A stretch of DNA of 64,000 bases. It comes from Streptomyces mirabilis. Its GTDB lineage: Bacteria; Actinomycetota; Actinomycetes; Streptomycetales; Streptomycetaceae. The first letter of the stretch is position 1. The number at the start of each line of letters is the position of its first letter. The notes under the pieces are model-generated. The model was not told the DNA's origin. It made no database searches and worked only from the letters and a program-made list of their open reading frames with translations. The translations under genes and the position numbers were made by a program. Positions 20,166-30,429 of this stretch are shown here, one piece after another. The stretch spans positions 6,138,001 through 6,202,000 of the forward strand of contig NZ_CP074102.1 of the NCBI RefSeq assembly GCF_018310535.1, in the 5' to 3' direction.

Positions 20166-21804
20166 TCCGGTACTCACCCGGCTCGGTCACCGTCAGCCGC
20201 GTGAACTCGCCGTCCCGTGTCAGGCAGCCGCCCGGCGCGCGCAGCCACGGTGAGTACGCGACCCGCACGGTCACCGGGCCGGGCACCGGCATCCGTACGT
20301 CCACCTCGGCGCTCGTCGTGCGCAGCACGGAGGCGGGCGCCGACACCAGCGGTACGGCGTCGCGCACCCGCAGCACCTGCCAGTTGGCGTCGCTCCACAC
20401 CGGTTCCAGCCACGCGGGCCGGCTCCTCACCAGCCGCGCCTCCGCTTCGGCGAACCCGTCCGGCTTCCCCGCCGGCAGTACGACGAATCCCACCGCCCAG
20501 CGGTCCAGCCAGGCCCGATAGGTCGCCTCAGAGAACGTGCCGTCGTAGAACAGCCGCCCCCGCTCCATGTCCAGCTGACGGTTCCAGCCGCGCGCCAGGT
20601 TCACATGCGGGGCGAGCGCGGAGGCCTCGCGGTGGTTGCGGGCCGGGACCACCTCGACACGGCCGCGGCCGGCGCCGAGCCGCTCCAGCGTCCGTACGAC
20701 ACCGTGGGTGTCGGCGGCCCAGGCGGGCACGGCCGTGGACACCTCCAGGTCATCGATGGTCTTCTGCCCGACCCAGGCGACGGAGAGGACGAGCGCCACC
20801 ACCAGCGCGATCCGCCGCACCAGGTGCGGCCCGGGCGCGGTGAGCAGCGCCGCAAGGAGCGCGGCGGGCGCGAACAGCTCCGCGAACCGCTCCACGTTCG
20901 TCCCCACCGGGGAGGCGATCAGATACGTCAGCACGGTCCCGGCCGCGTACACGACCCCGCACCACCGGGCCACCCGCCAGCCGCGCGGGGCCAGCGTGGC
21001 GACGGTCAGCCCCAGCAGCACGGGCGGCCAGATCCGGCCCGAGGGCATCAACTGCTGTCCGGCGAAGGGGAACAGCAGCGTGGTCGCCCCGACGACGACC
21101 ACCGGCGGCACCAGCAGCACCCCGGCCCGCACCCGGTCCCGTACGGCGAGATGTCCGGCGCCCACCACCACCAGGAACAGTCCGGCCACCGGACTCGCCA
21201 TGGTCGCCAGCGCCGCGTACGCCGCCGCAGGCAGTGCCCGCCGCTCGCCCGTCAGCAGCACGCAGGCGGCGAGACCGAGGGCGACGCCGAGCGCGAAGGT
21301 GGTGCGCCCCGAGGCGACGTTGCACCACAGCGCGAGTGAGGCCAGCAGCGCCGGGCCCACCGGTCGCCGTATCCCCGTGCGGGCGATCAGCACGGCGGCC
21401 AGCCAGGTGGCGGCGAGCCCGGAGACCACCGTCACCGGGCGCACACCCAGCGCGGCCATCAGATACGGCGAGATCAGGCTGTAGTTGGCGGTATGCATCC
21501 CGCCGTACCAGAAGAGGTTGTACGGCGATCCGCCGTGCCGCGCCACGAACTCCGCCCACGCCACCTGGGCCGCGAGATCACCACCGCCGGTCGCGAGGAA
21601 GGCCCACCACACCGCGTACAGCGGCAGCACGGGGAGGGTGACGAGGAGGGGGAGGCGGTGGCGCAGCCAGAACGCGTGAGGCGGGCGCTTTCGGCGTACG
21701 GCCGGGTGGTCGGGCCGGACGGGGGTCAGCTCGGCAGAGACCACGGTGCACCGGTTCCGTTCGAAGCGTGGGTTGTCTTCGGGGTGGGGGTATGGCTGAG
21801 CCAC
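20119..21804 (-). CDS. large polytopic membrane protein, glycosyltransferase-like, unknown function
   Basis: The 561-residue protein has about ten hydrophobic helices in its first ~340 residues and a soluble, probably extracytoplasmic C-terminal domain of ~200 residues. The overall design (multi-helix bundle with the acidic segment TGGGDLAAQVAWAEFV after helix 1, then a periplasmic-type beta domain) recalls GT-C glycosyltransferases that use polyprenyl-linked sugars. I do not see a motif that would fix the family, and such proteins are often labelled only as MFS-like or hypothetical. The start is uncertain: GTG at 21804 or GTG at 21744, neither with a good ribosome site. It lies opposite the GT87-PAP2 gene, so a shared role in envelope glycolipid synthesis is a reasonable inference. 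Confidence 0.65.
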   Translation of the reverse strand: MAQPYPHPEDNPRFERNRCTVVSAELTPVRPDHPAVRRKRPPHAFWLRHRLPLLVTLPVLPLYAVWWAFLATGGGDLAAQVAWAEFVARHGGSPYNLFWYGGMHTANYSLISPYLMAALGVRPVTVVSGLAATWLAAVLIARTGIRRPVGPALLASLALWCNVASGRTTFALGVALGLAACVLLTGERRALPAAAYAALATMASPVAGLFLVVVGAGHLAVRDRVRAGVLLVPPVVVVGATTLLFPFAGQQLMPSGRIWPPVLLGLTVATLAPRGWRVARWCGVVYAAGTVLTYLIASPVGTNVERFAELFAPAALLAALLTAPGPHLVRRIALVVALVLSVAWVGQKTIDDLEVSTAVPAWAADTHGVVRTLERLGAGRGRVEVVPARNHREASALAPHVNLARGWNRQLDMERGRLFYDGTFSEATYRAWLDRWAVGFVVLPAGKPDGFAEAEARLVRSRPAWLEPVWSDANWQVLRVRDAVPLVSAPASVLRTTSAEVDVRMPVPGPVTVRVAYSPWLRAPGGCLTRDGEFTRLTVTEPGEYRISSGYAPSPGPDPSC

Positions 21805-21902
21805 CGGTGAAGACGCGAAACGGAACGGAGACGTTCATCGGAGGTTCGTCTCGGGGGAGGCAGGGGCGGGGCGTAGGGGGGATGCCCCTGCCTCCCGCGG
21901 GA

Positions 21903-21935
21903 CGGGCCGACGGGCACCGGGAGTCCGTCGGCCCG
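21903..21935. terminator. hairpin terminator after cyp125
   Basis: CGGGCCGACGG pairs with CCGTCGGCCCG over an 11-bp loop, 15 bp beyond the cyp125 stop codon. Confidence 0.75.
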
Positions 21936-21949
21936 AGCGTGCGGTGCGG

Positions 21950-23215
21950 TCAGCCGGCGTCGACCTGGAGTTCCTTGACGCCGTTGATCCAGGCGGAGCG
22001 CAGCCGGCGCGGGTCGCCGACCAGGGTGAGGTTCGGCATCGCGTCGGCGATCGCGTTGAAGATGAGGTCGATCTCGAGGACGGCCAGGGACTTGCCGAGG
22101 CAGTAGTGGGGGCCTCCGCCGCCGAAGCCGAGGTGGGGGTTGGGGTCGCGGGTGATGTCGAAGGCGTCCGGGTTCTCGAAGACCTGGGGGTCGTGGTTGG
22201 CGGAGGCGTAGAAGATGCCGACGCGGTCGCCCTTCTTGATCTGCTTGCCGCCGAGTTCGGTGTCCTGGGTGGCGGTGCGCTGGAAGGAGACCACCGGGGT
22301 CGCCCAGCGCACGATCTCCTCGGCCGTGGTCGCCGGACGGGTGCTCTTGTACAGCTCCCACTGCTCGGGGTGGGTGAGGAAGGCGTGCATGCCGTGGGTG
22401 ATGGCGTTGCGGGTGGTCTCGTTGCCCGCGACCGACAGCATCAGCACGAAGAAACCGAACTCGTCGGAACCGAGGTTGCCCTCGTCCTCGGCCGCCACCA
22501 GCGTGCTGACGATGTCCTTCGCCGGGCACTGCTTGCGGTCGGCGGCCATGTTCATGGCGTACGAGATGAGCTCGGCGGCCGACTCGGCGCCGACCTCCTC
22601 GGTGATGGCGTACTCCGGGTCGTCGTACGCGATCATCTTGTTGGACCACTCGAAGATCTTGATGCGGTCGTCCTGGGGGACGCCGATCAGCTCGGCTATC
22701 GCCTGGAGGGGCAGTTCGCAGGCGACCTCGGTGACGAAGTCGAAGGGTCCCGAGTGGGCGCGGGCGCCCTCGACGATCGCGAGGGCACGGGAGCGGAGCC
22801 GTTCCTCCAGCGCCCGGATGGCCCTTGGCGTGAAACCGCGTTGCACGATCTGGCGGACGCGGGTGTGCTCGGGTGGGTCCATGTTGAGCAGGATCAGTCG
22901 CTGGGCGTCGATCGCGTCGCGCTGCATGTGTTCATGGAAGCGGATGATCGCGGTGTTGAGGTAGGAGGAGTAGATCTCCGGGTGCGTGGAGACGTACTTG
23001 ACGTCCGCGTGCCGGGTGACCGCCCAGTAGCCCTCGTCCTGGAAGCCGGCCAGACCGGCGGGTTGGGGGATCCAGCGGACGGGTTCGGCCCGGCGCAGTT
23101 CGGCGAACTCCGGCAGAGGCACGCGGTGGTGCAGCAGATCGGGGTCGGTGAAGTCGAACCCGTCGGGCAGCGCGGGACAGGGCATCGGCGACCACCCACC
23201 ATTCTGACGGTCCAT
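21950..23215 (-). CDS. cyp125: cytochrome P450, CYP125-type sterol C26-monooxygenase
   Basis: Haem monooxygenase that in the CYP125 family hydroxylates the terminal C26/27 carbon of cholesterol or cholest-4-en-3-one, starting side-chain degradation. The 421-residue product has the I-helix oxygen-activation motif AGNETTRN (263-270), ExxR as E300-IVR, and the haem loop FGGGGPHYCLG with Cys372 as ligand. Long runs match what I know of CYP125A1: GFDFTDPD, LNMDPPEHTRVR, GFTPRA, CELPLQAIAEL and DEFGFFV-ML-VAGNETTRN. An alternative start is the ATG at 23185. It is divergent from fadA5, as cyp125 and fadA5 are in M. tuberculosis, and two KstR-like boxes lie between them. The ferredoxin at 45513 is a candidate redox partner. 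Confidence 0.9.
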   Translation of the reverse strand: MDRQNGGWSPMPCPALPDGFDFTDPDLLHHRVPLPEFAELRRAEPVRWIPQPAGLAGFQDEGYWAVTRHADVKYVSTHPEIYSSYLNTAIIRFHEHMQRDAIDAQRLILLNMDPPEHTRVRQIVQRGFTPRAIRALEERLRSRALAIVEGARAHSGPFDFVTEVACELPLQAIAELIGVPQDDRIKIFEWSNKMIAYDDPEYAITEEVGAESAAELISYAMNMAADRKQCPAKDIVSTLVAAEDEGNLGSDEFGFFVLMLSVAGNETTRNAITHGMHAFLTHPEQWELYKSTRPATTAEEIVRWATPVVSFQRTATQDTELGGKQIKKGDRVGIFYASANHDPQVFENPDAFDITRDPNPHLGFGGGGPHYCLGKSLAVLEIDLIFNAIADAMPNLTLVGDPRRLRSAWINGVKELQVDAG

Positions 23216-23241
23216 CAGGAATCCGGAATTGCCGTGAAGGT

Positions 23242-23255
23242 AGTAACGGGTTCTA
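23242..23255. promoter_or_regulatory. KstR-like box 1 (cyp125 side)
   Basis: AGTAACGGGTTCTA fits the KstR consensus TNNAACNNGTTNNA at 7 of 8 fixed positions (first T is A). It lies 26 bp before the cyp125 start. Confidence 0.6.
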
Positions 23256-23372
23256 TAAGTCGCAAGAGGTACGGCGCCCCGAATTCCGTGGGGAGTTCGT
23301 GCAGATCACGACTTCGAGCGCTGCACGACCCTTGCGGCGCGGGGGCTCCGATCCGCAGACTGCACACAGAAC

Positions 23373-23386
23373 TGGTACGCGTTCTA
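23373..23386. promoter_or_regulatory. KstR-like box 2 (fadA5 side)
   Basis: TGGTACGCGTTCTA fits the KstR consensus at 7 of 8 fixed positions. A wider AGAACT...AGTTCT inverted repeat (23368-23391) encloses it. Confidence 0.6.
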
Positions 23387-23387
23387 G

Positions 23388-24834
<1,447 letters not shown>

Positions 24835-25735
24835 AGCGTTCCTCCATCACGTGCCGGATCAGCGCCGCCGAGTCCTTGAGGGAGAGTGCGGCGGCTCGGA
24901 GATGATCGTAACGGAGCGAACAGTCCGTGACGGTGTCCGGGTTGGCGGTCGGATGCCCGCTTCCATAGCCCTCGGTGTAGACGATGGCCGGGTCGTTCGT
25001 GAAGCGGTAGCGGTTGAATGAGCCTTGAAGTCCTGCGTGCGCACCCGCTGAGTACGGCAACACCTGGATGTTGATCCGGGGGTTGCTCTCGAATGACAAC
25101 AGGTGGGCCAGTTGCTCCCGCATGGTCTCCGCGCCGCCGATCTCCTGACGCAGAGCGGCCTCACTAATGACCGCCCAGAACACGGGCGGCGCCTCCTTCT
25201 CGAAGATGCGCTGACGGGCCAGTCGCACGGCGGTCCGATCGTCGAGGTCCATGTCGTCCAGTGCGCCGAGCACAGCACGTACGTACGCCCCGGTCTGAAG
25301 AAGACCATGGACCATGTGGGTCTGGAACGTGCAGATCTCGACCGCCCGCGCCTCCAACTCCGCCACCTGTTGGAACCAGGCCGGAAGTTGACTACGCATC
25401 ACCAGTCCGACCAGCCGGGACAGTAACCCACCCGTCCCCAGCGCCGCGTCCACCCGCTCACTGAACTCCGGCGTCGGCAGCTTCCTCGCCGTCTCGATCT
25501 GGCCGACCAGCGAGCCGGTGTAGTTGACGATGTCGCCGAGCTGGCGTTGCGTCAGGCTTGCGGATTCACGATGGCGCCGCAACTCGAACCCGTAGTAGTC
25601 GAGCGGGGAGGCGCCCGGGTCGAGGATGTTGATATGGGTCACGTACGGCCCCTCTCGCGCGCAACTCGGTCCACTCCGGGACCCGTTGTATTCGTTCCGT
25701 AGCCGAGCGTAGTCGTGCGAGGTCAGTCTCGTAGC

Positions 25736-26197
25736 GTGAACGAACACATTCCCCCCACCCTCCTGGGCCCCCGCCCCGCCCAGTACGCGATGCGGATCAC
25801 CGTCGGCGCACACTCGGCCCGCCATGTCCGGCGGATCGTCAGGTCGCTGCTGGACGAGTGGGACTTGGTCGAGCTGGCCGACTCCGTGGAGCTGGCCGTG
25901 ACCGAGCTGGTCGCCAACGTCGTACGCCATGTCCCGGACCGGCGCTGCGCGTTGCTGGTGCTGCGGCAGACGGCAGGCGTGAGGGTGGAGGTCGCGGACG
26001 GCTCCCCGCAACCACCCTGCGTGCCCACCGAGTTGTCGCCGGAGGCGGAGGGTGGGCGCGGGCTCGTTCTGCTCGACGCGGTGGTCGACAAGTGGGGTGT
26101 GGGGCCGGGGCCCGGGGGTGGCAAGACGGTCTGGTTCGAGTGTCGACCGGCTCGGCCGCCGGGCCAAACCCGTGGGGCTGGGAATCACTCATGGTGA
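25736..26197 (+). CDS. HATPase_c_2 anti-sigma/serine-kinase-like regulatory protein
   Basis: A 153-residue ATP-binding protein of the RsbW/SpoIIAB-like HATPase family, which in Streptomyces are abundant partners of XRE/DUF397 modules. The ATP lid and N-box motif appears as AVTELVANVVRHV (Asn in the N-box), the G1 box as VADGSPQ, and G2 as GGRGLVLLDAVVDKWG. These fit the Bergerat fold and suggest phosphorylation or sequestration of a partner protein. GTG at 25736 is the likely start. It is divergent from the XRE gene and is closed by a strong palindromic terminator 70 bp downstream. Confidence 0.87.
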   Translation: MNEHIPPTLLGPRPAQYAMRITVGAHSARHVRRIVRSLLDEWDLVELADSVELAVTELVANVVRHVPDRRCALLVLRQTAGVRVEVADGSPQPPCVPTELSPEAEGGRGLVLLDAVVDKWGVGPGPGGGKTVWFECRPARPPGQTRGAGNHSW

Positions 26198-26263
26198 TGA
26201 TGATCGTGCGAGGGAACCCGAACATCCGTTTTTGTCCCCTGATGATGAGCCTCACATCCGAGG

Positions 26264-26302
26264 CGCACGACCCCGGGGCATATGCCCCGGGGTCTTCGTG
26301 CG
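26264..26302. terminator. palindromic terminator
   Basis: CGCACGACCCCGGGGCATATGCCCCGGGGTCTTCGTGCG forms a long near-perfect hairpin (core 26269-26294 is fully self-complementary) between the ATPase gene and the lipase-like gene. Confidence 0.85.
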
Positions 26303-26327
26303 GCCCGAAGGAAGGGGATCAACCGAA

Positions 26328-27608
26328 GTGAGCAATGAGAAGGCAGCCCGCGAGCAGCAGTTCGTCGGTTCTATCGGCCTGGTGGCACCGCTGGACCAGC
26401 CGAAGCCGCCGCCGGCCAAGGAGCCGGACGAGACGTGGCACTTCGGCCGTCACCTGAACCCTCATGAGGAGGGCCAGGAAGGATACGTGCCGGTCTACGA
26501 CGGAACCGCCTGGGTGTACTACGGCAAGGGCCACAGCGGTGTGCAGCGGCCGGTGCTGATGGCCGACGGCTTCAACGTGGGACCCAGCAGCCTGGACGAG
26601 CTCTACCACGGCTTCGAGCGGGGCGAGTACTCGCTGATGAGCCAGTTGCACGAGCGTGGGCGGGACGCGGTCATCTTCGGCTACGGGGAGCGCTCCGCGT
26701 CGATCCTCGACAACGCCGGGTACGTGATCGAGGCGATCACGAGGCTGATCGACGAGCGCAAGGGCAAGGAACCGCTGGTGGTCGGCGGGTTCAGCATGGG
26801 CGGTCTGGTCACGCGCTACGCCTTGGCGCGCATGGAGACCCAGAAGATGGACCACCAGACCGGGATGTACTTCTCCTACGACAGCCCCCACCGGGGCGCG
26901 TGGGTGCCGATCGGTCTGCAGGCGTTCGCGCACTACATCAAGCGCGGCAACCCGGCCAACAGCGCGCTCTCGGACCAGATCAACAGCCCGGCCTCCCGCG
27001 AGCTGATGTGGCGGCACATCGAGACGGTGGACGGCACTCCCGGGCAGGACAAGGCCCGCTCCGACTTCCTCGCCGCCCTGGACCGCGTCGGCGGTTGGCC
27101 GACGCGACCGCGGAAGATCGGCGTCGCCAACGGCACCGGGAACGGTCAGGGCACGGGGATCGAGGCCGGTGCGAAAGCGTTCCGCACCACCGGGATTCTG
27201 TTCCCCGGCACCATCATCTACACCCAGTCCGAGGGTGATGACGCCCTGGTCGCCGAACTGAAAGCGAACTTCGGGAAGGACGAGTCGATCACCACCGACG
27301 GGTTCCCGGAGATCGACGGCGCTCCCGGCGGGACGCTGGCCTCCTTCGGTATCGCCGCCAACACCATCAACAAGCTGATCCCCGGCAGCGCGGTGGCGCC
27401 GGTCCCCGAGATCTGTTTCGTGCCCTCGGTCAGCGCGGTGGCCGTCCGCGACCTGGACACCACCGCCCTGCTGAACACCGACATCGACGCCCTCGACCCG
27501 GGCGAGAGCGAACTCGACGCGTTCCTGTGCGCCTCCCAGAACGAGGAGCACACCAAGATCACCGAAGAGCTGTGCACCTGGCTCCTCGGCGAACTCGACC
27601 GGCGATAG
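26328..27608 (+). CDS. alpha/beta-hydrolase, lipase/esterase-like
   Basis: A 426-residue protein of the alpha/beta-hydrolase fold that I cannot place in a named family. The nucleophile elbow is GGFSMGG (Ser156), preceded by strand LVVGG. YDSPHRG (184-190) is close to the second catalytic region. A candidate histidine lies in NEEHTKITEELCTWLL near the C-terminus. The N-terminal region DGFNVGPSSLDELY resembles LCAT/PGAP1-like acyltransferase-lipases. No signal peptide is seen, so it may act in the cytoplasm. GTG at 26328 follows AAGGGGA. It is flanked by terminators on both sides, so it is transcribed alone. Confidence 0.7.
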   Translation: MSNEKAAREQQFVGSIGLVAPLDQPKPPPAKEPDETWHFGRHLNPHEEGQEGYVPVYDGTAWVYYGKGHSGVQRPVLMADGFNVGPSSLDELYHGFERGEYSLMSQLHERGRDAVIFGYGERSASILDNAGYVIEAITRLIDERKGKEPLVVGGFSMGGLVTRYALARMETQKMDHQTGMYFSYDSPHRGAWVPIGLQAFAHYIKRGNPANSALSDQINSPASRELMWRHIETVDGTPGQDKARSDFLAALDRVGGWPTRPRKIGVANGTGNGQGTGIEAGAKAFRTTGILFPGTIIYTQSEGDDALVAELKANFGKDESITTDGFPEIDGAPGGTLASFGIAANTINKLIPGSAVAPVPEICFVPSVSAVAVRDLDTTALLNTDIDALDPGESELDAFLCASQNEEHTKITEELCTWLLGELDRR

Positions 27609-27627
27609 CCCCGCCGGTATCCGTGAC

Positions 27628-27671
27628 GGGCTCGGCCGCGGCAGCACGCTGGTGCTGCCGCGGCCGAGCCC
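27628..27671. terminator. perfect 20-bp-stem terminator
   Basis: A 20-bp perfect stem (27628-27647 with 27652-27671) and a GCTG loop lie between convergent genes, 5-20 bp from both stops. Confidence 0.93.
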
Positions 27672-27675
27672 TTCC

Positions 27676-28362
27676 TCACTCCCGCCCCGAGGTCGCGACC
27701 GCCAGTACCCCCGCCAGTACTGCCGCGAGCAACAGGGGGATGCCCAGGCCGTGGTTGATCACCAGCCATGCGCCGAGCGTCGCGCCCGCCAGCATGGCGA
27801 GGACGGCCGCCGTGCGGCGGGGGGAGCGGTGGCCCGAGCCGTCGCCGGCCGCGGACTCGGAGGCGAGGCCGGTCAGGGTCATCGTCAGGACGGTGGTCGT
27901 GAGGTCCGGCACACCGAGTTTGCGGACCGTCGCGTTGCGCAGGCCCATCGCGAAGGCCGTGAGGGCGATCAGGGCGTAGGTGGTCGCGGTGGCGTCCGGC
28001 GCGACGATGGCGACCACCGCGGACGCGCCCACGAACACCGCCTCCGCGGTGAGTGTGACCTGTGCCCAGGTCCGGCGTGAACCGCCGCCGAACCGCCCCG
28101 CGATCCGGCCGCCGGCCGCGGCGCCCGCCAGGAAGAAGGCCAGCGAGGTCGAGGTGTGCGGGATCGAGAAGCCGGGGGCGCCGGCCGCGGCGAAGCCGAG
28201 CACCACCACGTTGCCGGTCATGTTCGCCGTGAAGACGTGCCCGAGTCCGAGATAGCTCACCGCGTCGATCAGCCCGCTGACCACGGTCAGCGACAGCAGC
28301 ACCACCACCAGACGCACCCCGCGCGCCTCGGGGTCGTGCGTCTTCTTCGTCTCGGTGCTCAT
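27676..28362 (-). CDS. YoaK family (DUF1275) membrane protein
   Basis: A 228-residue membrane protein of the DUF1275/YoaK family; function unknown. About seven hydrophobic helices are present. The first part carries the family-typical SGLIDAVSYLGLGHVFTANMTGN, and the central helix pair shows FAMGLRNATVRKLGVPDLTTTVLTMTLTG. The C-terminal helices end in a short charged tail. It is transcribed alone. A 205-bp gap upstream (28363-28568) separates it from the divergent eCIS-like gene and holds both promoters. Confidence 0.88.
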   Translation of the reverse strand: MSTETKKTHDPEARGVRLVVVLLSLTVVSGLIDAVSYLGLGHVFTANMTGNVVVLGFAAAGAPGFSIPHTSTSLAFFLAGAAAGGRIAGRFGGGSRRTWAQVTLTAEAVFVGASAVVAIVAPDATATTYALIALTAFAMGLRNATVRKLGVPDLTTTVLTMTLTGLASESAAGDGSGHRSPRRTAAVLAMLAGATLGAWLVINHGLGIPLLLAAVLAGVLAVATSGRE

Positions 28363-28568
28363 ACGGCCTCCGGTCAGCGGGACGGGCCCGGCGCGCCGCG
28401 CCCCTGGGGCAGCCGTGCCCCTGGGGTCCTGCGGGCTGCCCCTTGTGTCCTTCCCCGCGCGCGTGTCCCGGAGTCACCATGACCCCTTACGCCTCGGGGG
28501 GCAACGGAAGCGGGCGCTCAGGCGTACGACGAGAGCCCGGCAGGTGAAGAGGTGGGTGGAGGAGACGT

Positions 28569-30314
28569 ATGGACAGGCGGCAGTACGGCGAGGGCGGGCG
28601 CTCACGGGCGGGATCACCAGTACGTACCGCGCCCCTGCCCCGCCCAGCCTCTCCGGGCCCCCACCAGACCCGGAGCGGGCCGGACGCCACGCCCAGGACG
28701 CCCGCCGAGATGGCGGCGATCCAGCGCACGGCCGGCAACCGGGCGGCGTCCGTCACCGTGCAGAGGGTGGGGGAGTCGAGCACGAGCGCGCCTCCCGCTG
28801 CCGAGGAGTCCGGCCGGGAGGACCAGGGCGCGGCCGTGATCACGCGGCTGAGCCGGTCGATCGAGGGCCATGTCGTCGTGGCGAAGATGAAGGTGAACCC
28901 CCTGGCGCCGGGCACGTGGTGGCCGGAGCACTGGATGCCGGAGGGGCCCGCGCGCCTGAAGCGCACCCTGGAGCGGCGGGTGATCAGCGGCGAGCTGTTC
29001 GGCGCCCAGGACCTGGAGGACATCGGGACGCTCTCCCAGGTGAACCCCCAGTGGCTCGCGAAAGTGGGTATCGGCACCCTCAAGGAGTCCGAGGAGTACA
29101 TCAAGGGCGACCACAAGGACTGGCTGCGGAACCCTCCGGGCAAACGCATCCTCGCCGCGACCCTGGCCTTCCAGCGGAACGCGCCGGGCACGCGCCCGGC
29201 CGGCGCGCCCACCCCGATCGCCCCGGACTACACCCTCGGCCGTTTCATGACCACCAAGGCTCCCGGGGTCTCAGGCGCGGAGAAGCAGACCCTGCGGGCC
29301 GAGCGTGACGAGCAGATACGGCAGACCGCCGTCGACACCCTGCACCCGGCCGGACTCCCGTCCGAGCGCCTCCACCCCGACGCGGACAAGGCCGAGACGG
29401 TGAAGCACGCGGCGAAGGACGCGAAGGCCCGTGACGTCTTCACCTCCGTCCTGCTCCTGCTCCAGCACGGACTGAAGACCTACGACCCGGGGGCGGAGGT
29501 GGCCGCGCACGTCGACTATCGCGAGGGTGACGTCGTGCGGGCGCTCGCCCACGGCGGCCGGGTCAACATCCGCATCCCCGCCCTGCGCGCGGGCGAGTCG
29601 CCCCAGTCGTTGACGGACTTCCTGGGCGTCACGGACCGGGGCCGACGCGCGGGGTTCGTCGACAAGCGTGATTTCGCCACGCACCGCACCGCCATCGAGA
29701 AGAACAAGGAGGGGGGCGAGCCGGGCAAGTTCCAGGAGAAGGGCGGTATCGGCGCGTCCGTCGCGAACTTTCTGACGCCGGCCGTGCCCCATGTCGGGCC
29801 CGAGCGTCCGCAGCTCATGGGCATGGACATCTCCGGCGGCGGGTTCGGCTCGCAGGACTGGAACGGCGACGTGGTCCTGCCGAACGGCTCGTACGGCCAC
29901 ATGCTGCTGATTCTCACCCCGCCCACCGCCGCCAAGGACGGCTCCCTGCTGGTCGGCATCGAGACGATCAAGCCCCACGCCGAGAGCCCGGTCGGCTATG
30001 TGCACAACGCCCGGTCCACCGAGGCCACGGCCAACCCCGAGTCGGTCCTGCACGGTCACAAGGGGGACAAGGTCGGCACCGGCGGGCTGAAGCACAACGA
30101 GCGCCTGGTGGAGCTGCGGGAGCTGGGGAAGGCCCAGGGAAGCGGGGACTGGCGGGCGTTCCTGGACCAGATCAAGCGGGAGTGGCTCGACGAGCTGGAG
30201 AAGAACAAGGACGACGTCGCCGGGCAGCGGAAGATGTACGAGCGGCTCGTCGGCCGACGGCAGCACTTCTACGAGCAGACCGAGCAGACCGAGCAGACCG
30301 AGCAGACCGAGTAG
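28569..30314 (+). CDS. large effector-like protein with eCIS-cargo N-terminal motif
   Basis: A 581-residue protein of unknown function. After a low-complexity, basic-proline leader, residues 51-66 read IQRTAGNRAASVTVQR. This is the LQRxxGNxAVxxxxxQR-like peptide that heads many actinobacterial cargo or structural proteins linked to extracellular contractile injection systems. The body (67-560) lacks a motif I can name; blocks such as GFVDKRDFATHR, MGMDISGGGFGSQDWNG and LPNGSYGHMLLIL look structured and globular. The C-terminus is a microsatellite-encoded (EQT)4 ending whose stop arises by CAG to TAG in a repeat unit. GGAGGAG precedes the ATG. No tail-sheath, baseplate or immunity gene lies nearby, so it is an orphan. 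Confidence 0.65.
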   Translation: MDRRQYGEGGRSRAGSPVRTAPLPRPASPGPHQTRSGPDATPRTPAEMAAIQRTAGNRAASVTVQRVGESSTSAPPAAEESGREDQGAAVITRLSRSIEGHVVVAKMKVNPLAPGTWWPEHWMPEGPARLKRTLERRVISGELFGAQDLEDIGTLSQVNPQWLAKVGIGTLKESEEYIKGDHKDWLRNPPGKRILAATLAFQRNAPGTRPAGAPTPIAPDYTLGRFMTTKAPGVSGAEKQTLRAERDEQIRQTAVDTLHPAGLPSERLHPDADKAETVKHAAKDAKARDVFTSVLLLLQHGLKTYDPGAEVAAHVDYREGDVVRALAHGGRVNIRIPALRAGESPQSLTDFLGVTDRGRRAGFVDKRDFATHRTAIEKNKEGGEPGKFQEKGGIGASVANFLTPAVPHVGPERPQLMGMDISGGGFGSQDWNGDVVLPNGSYGHMLLILTPPTAAKDGSLLVGIETIKPHAESPVGYVHNARSTEATANPESVLHGHKGDKVGTGGLKHNERLVELRELGKAQGSGDWRAFLDQIKREWLDELEKNKDDVAGQRKMYERLVGRRQHFYEQTEQTEQTEQTE

Positions 30315-30317
30315 GCC
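30273..30317. repeat. 9-bp microsatellite GAGCAGACC x4 ending in the stop codon
   Basis: Four perfect units (30273-30308) are followed by GAGTAGGCC, in which CAG has become the TAG stop (30312-30314). Copy-number change would alter the protein length by three residues each. Confidence 0.93.
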
Positions 30318-30344
30318 GATTCGTTCGATGTTCGGTGGGCATGG

Positions 30345-30385
30345 CGAAGGCGGCGGCCCCGGGGATCGGGGGGCCGCCGCCTTCG
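30345..30385. terminator. 16-bp-stem hairpin terminator
   Basis: CGAAGGCGGCGGCCCC (30345-30360) pairs perfectly with 30370-30385 over a 9-base loop, between convergent genes. Confidence 0.9.
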
Positions 30386-30429
30386 CGTATACGGGTGCCG
30401 TGTGGCTCCGGTGGTCACCGGTGGGCCGC

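Noticed and set aside
17985..20177. A 730-codon minus-strand frame opposite the GT87-PAP2 gene
   Set aside because: Composition is Gln/Gly/Asp/Arg-rich antisense; the plus strand encodes two intact catalytic domains.
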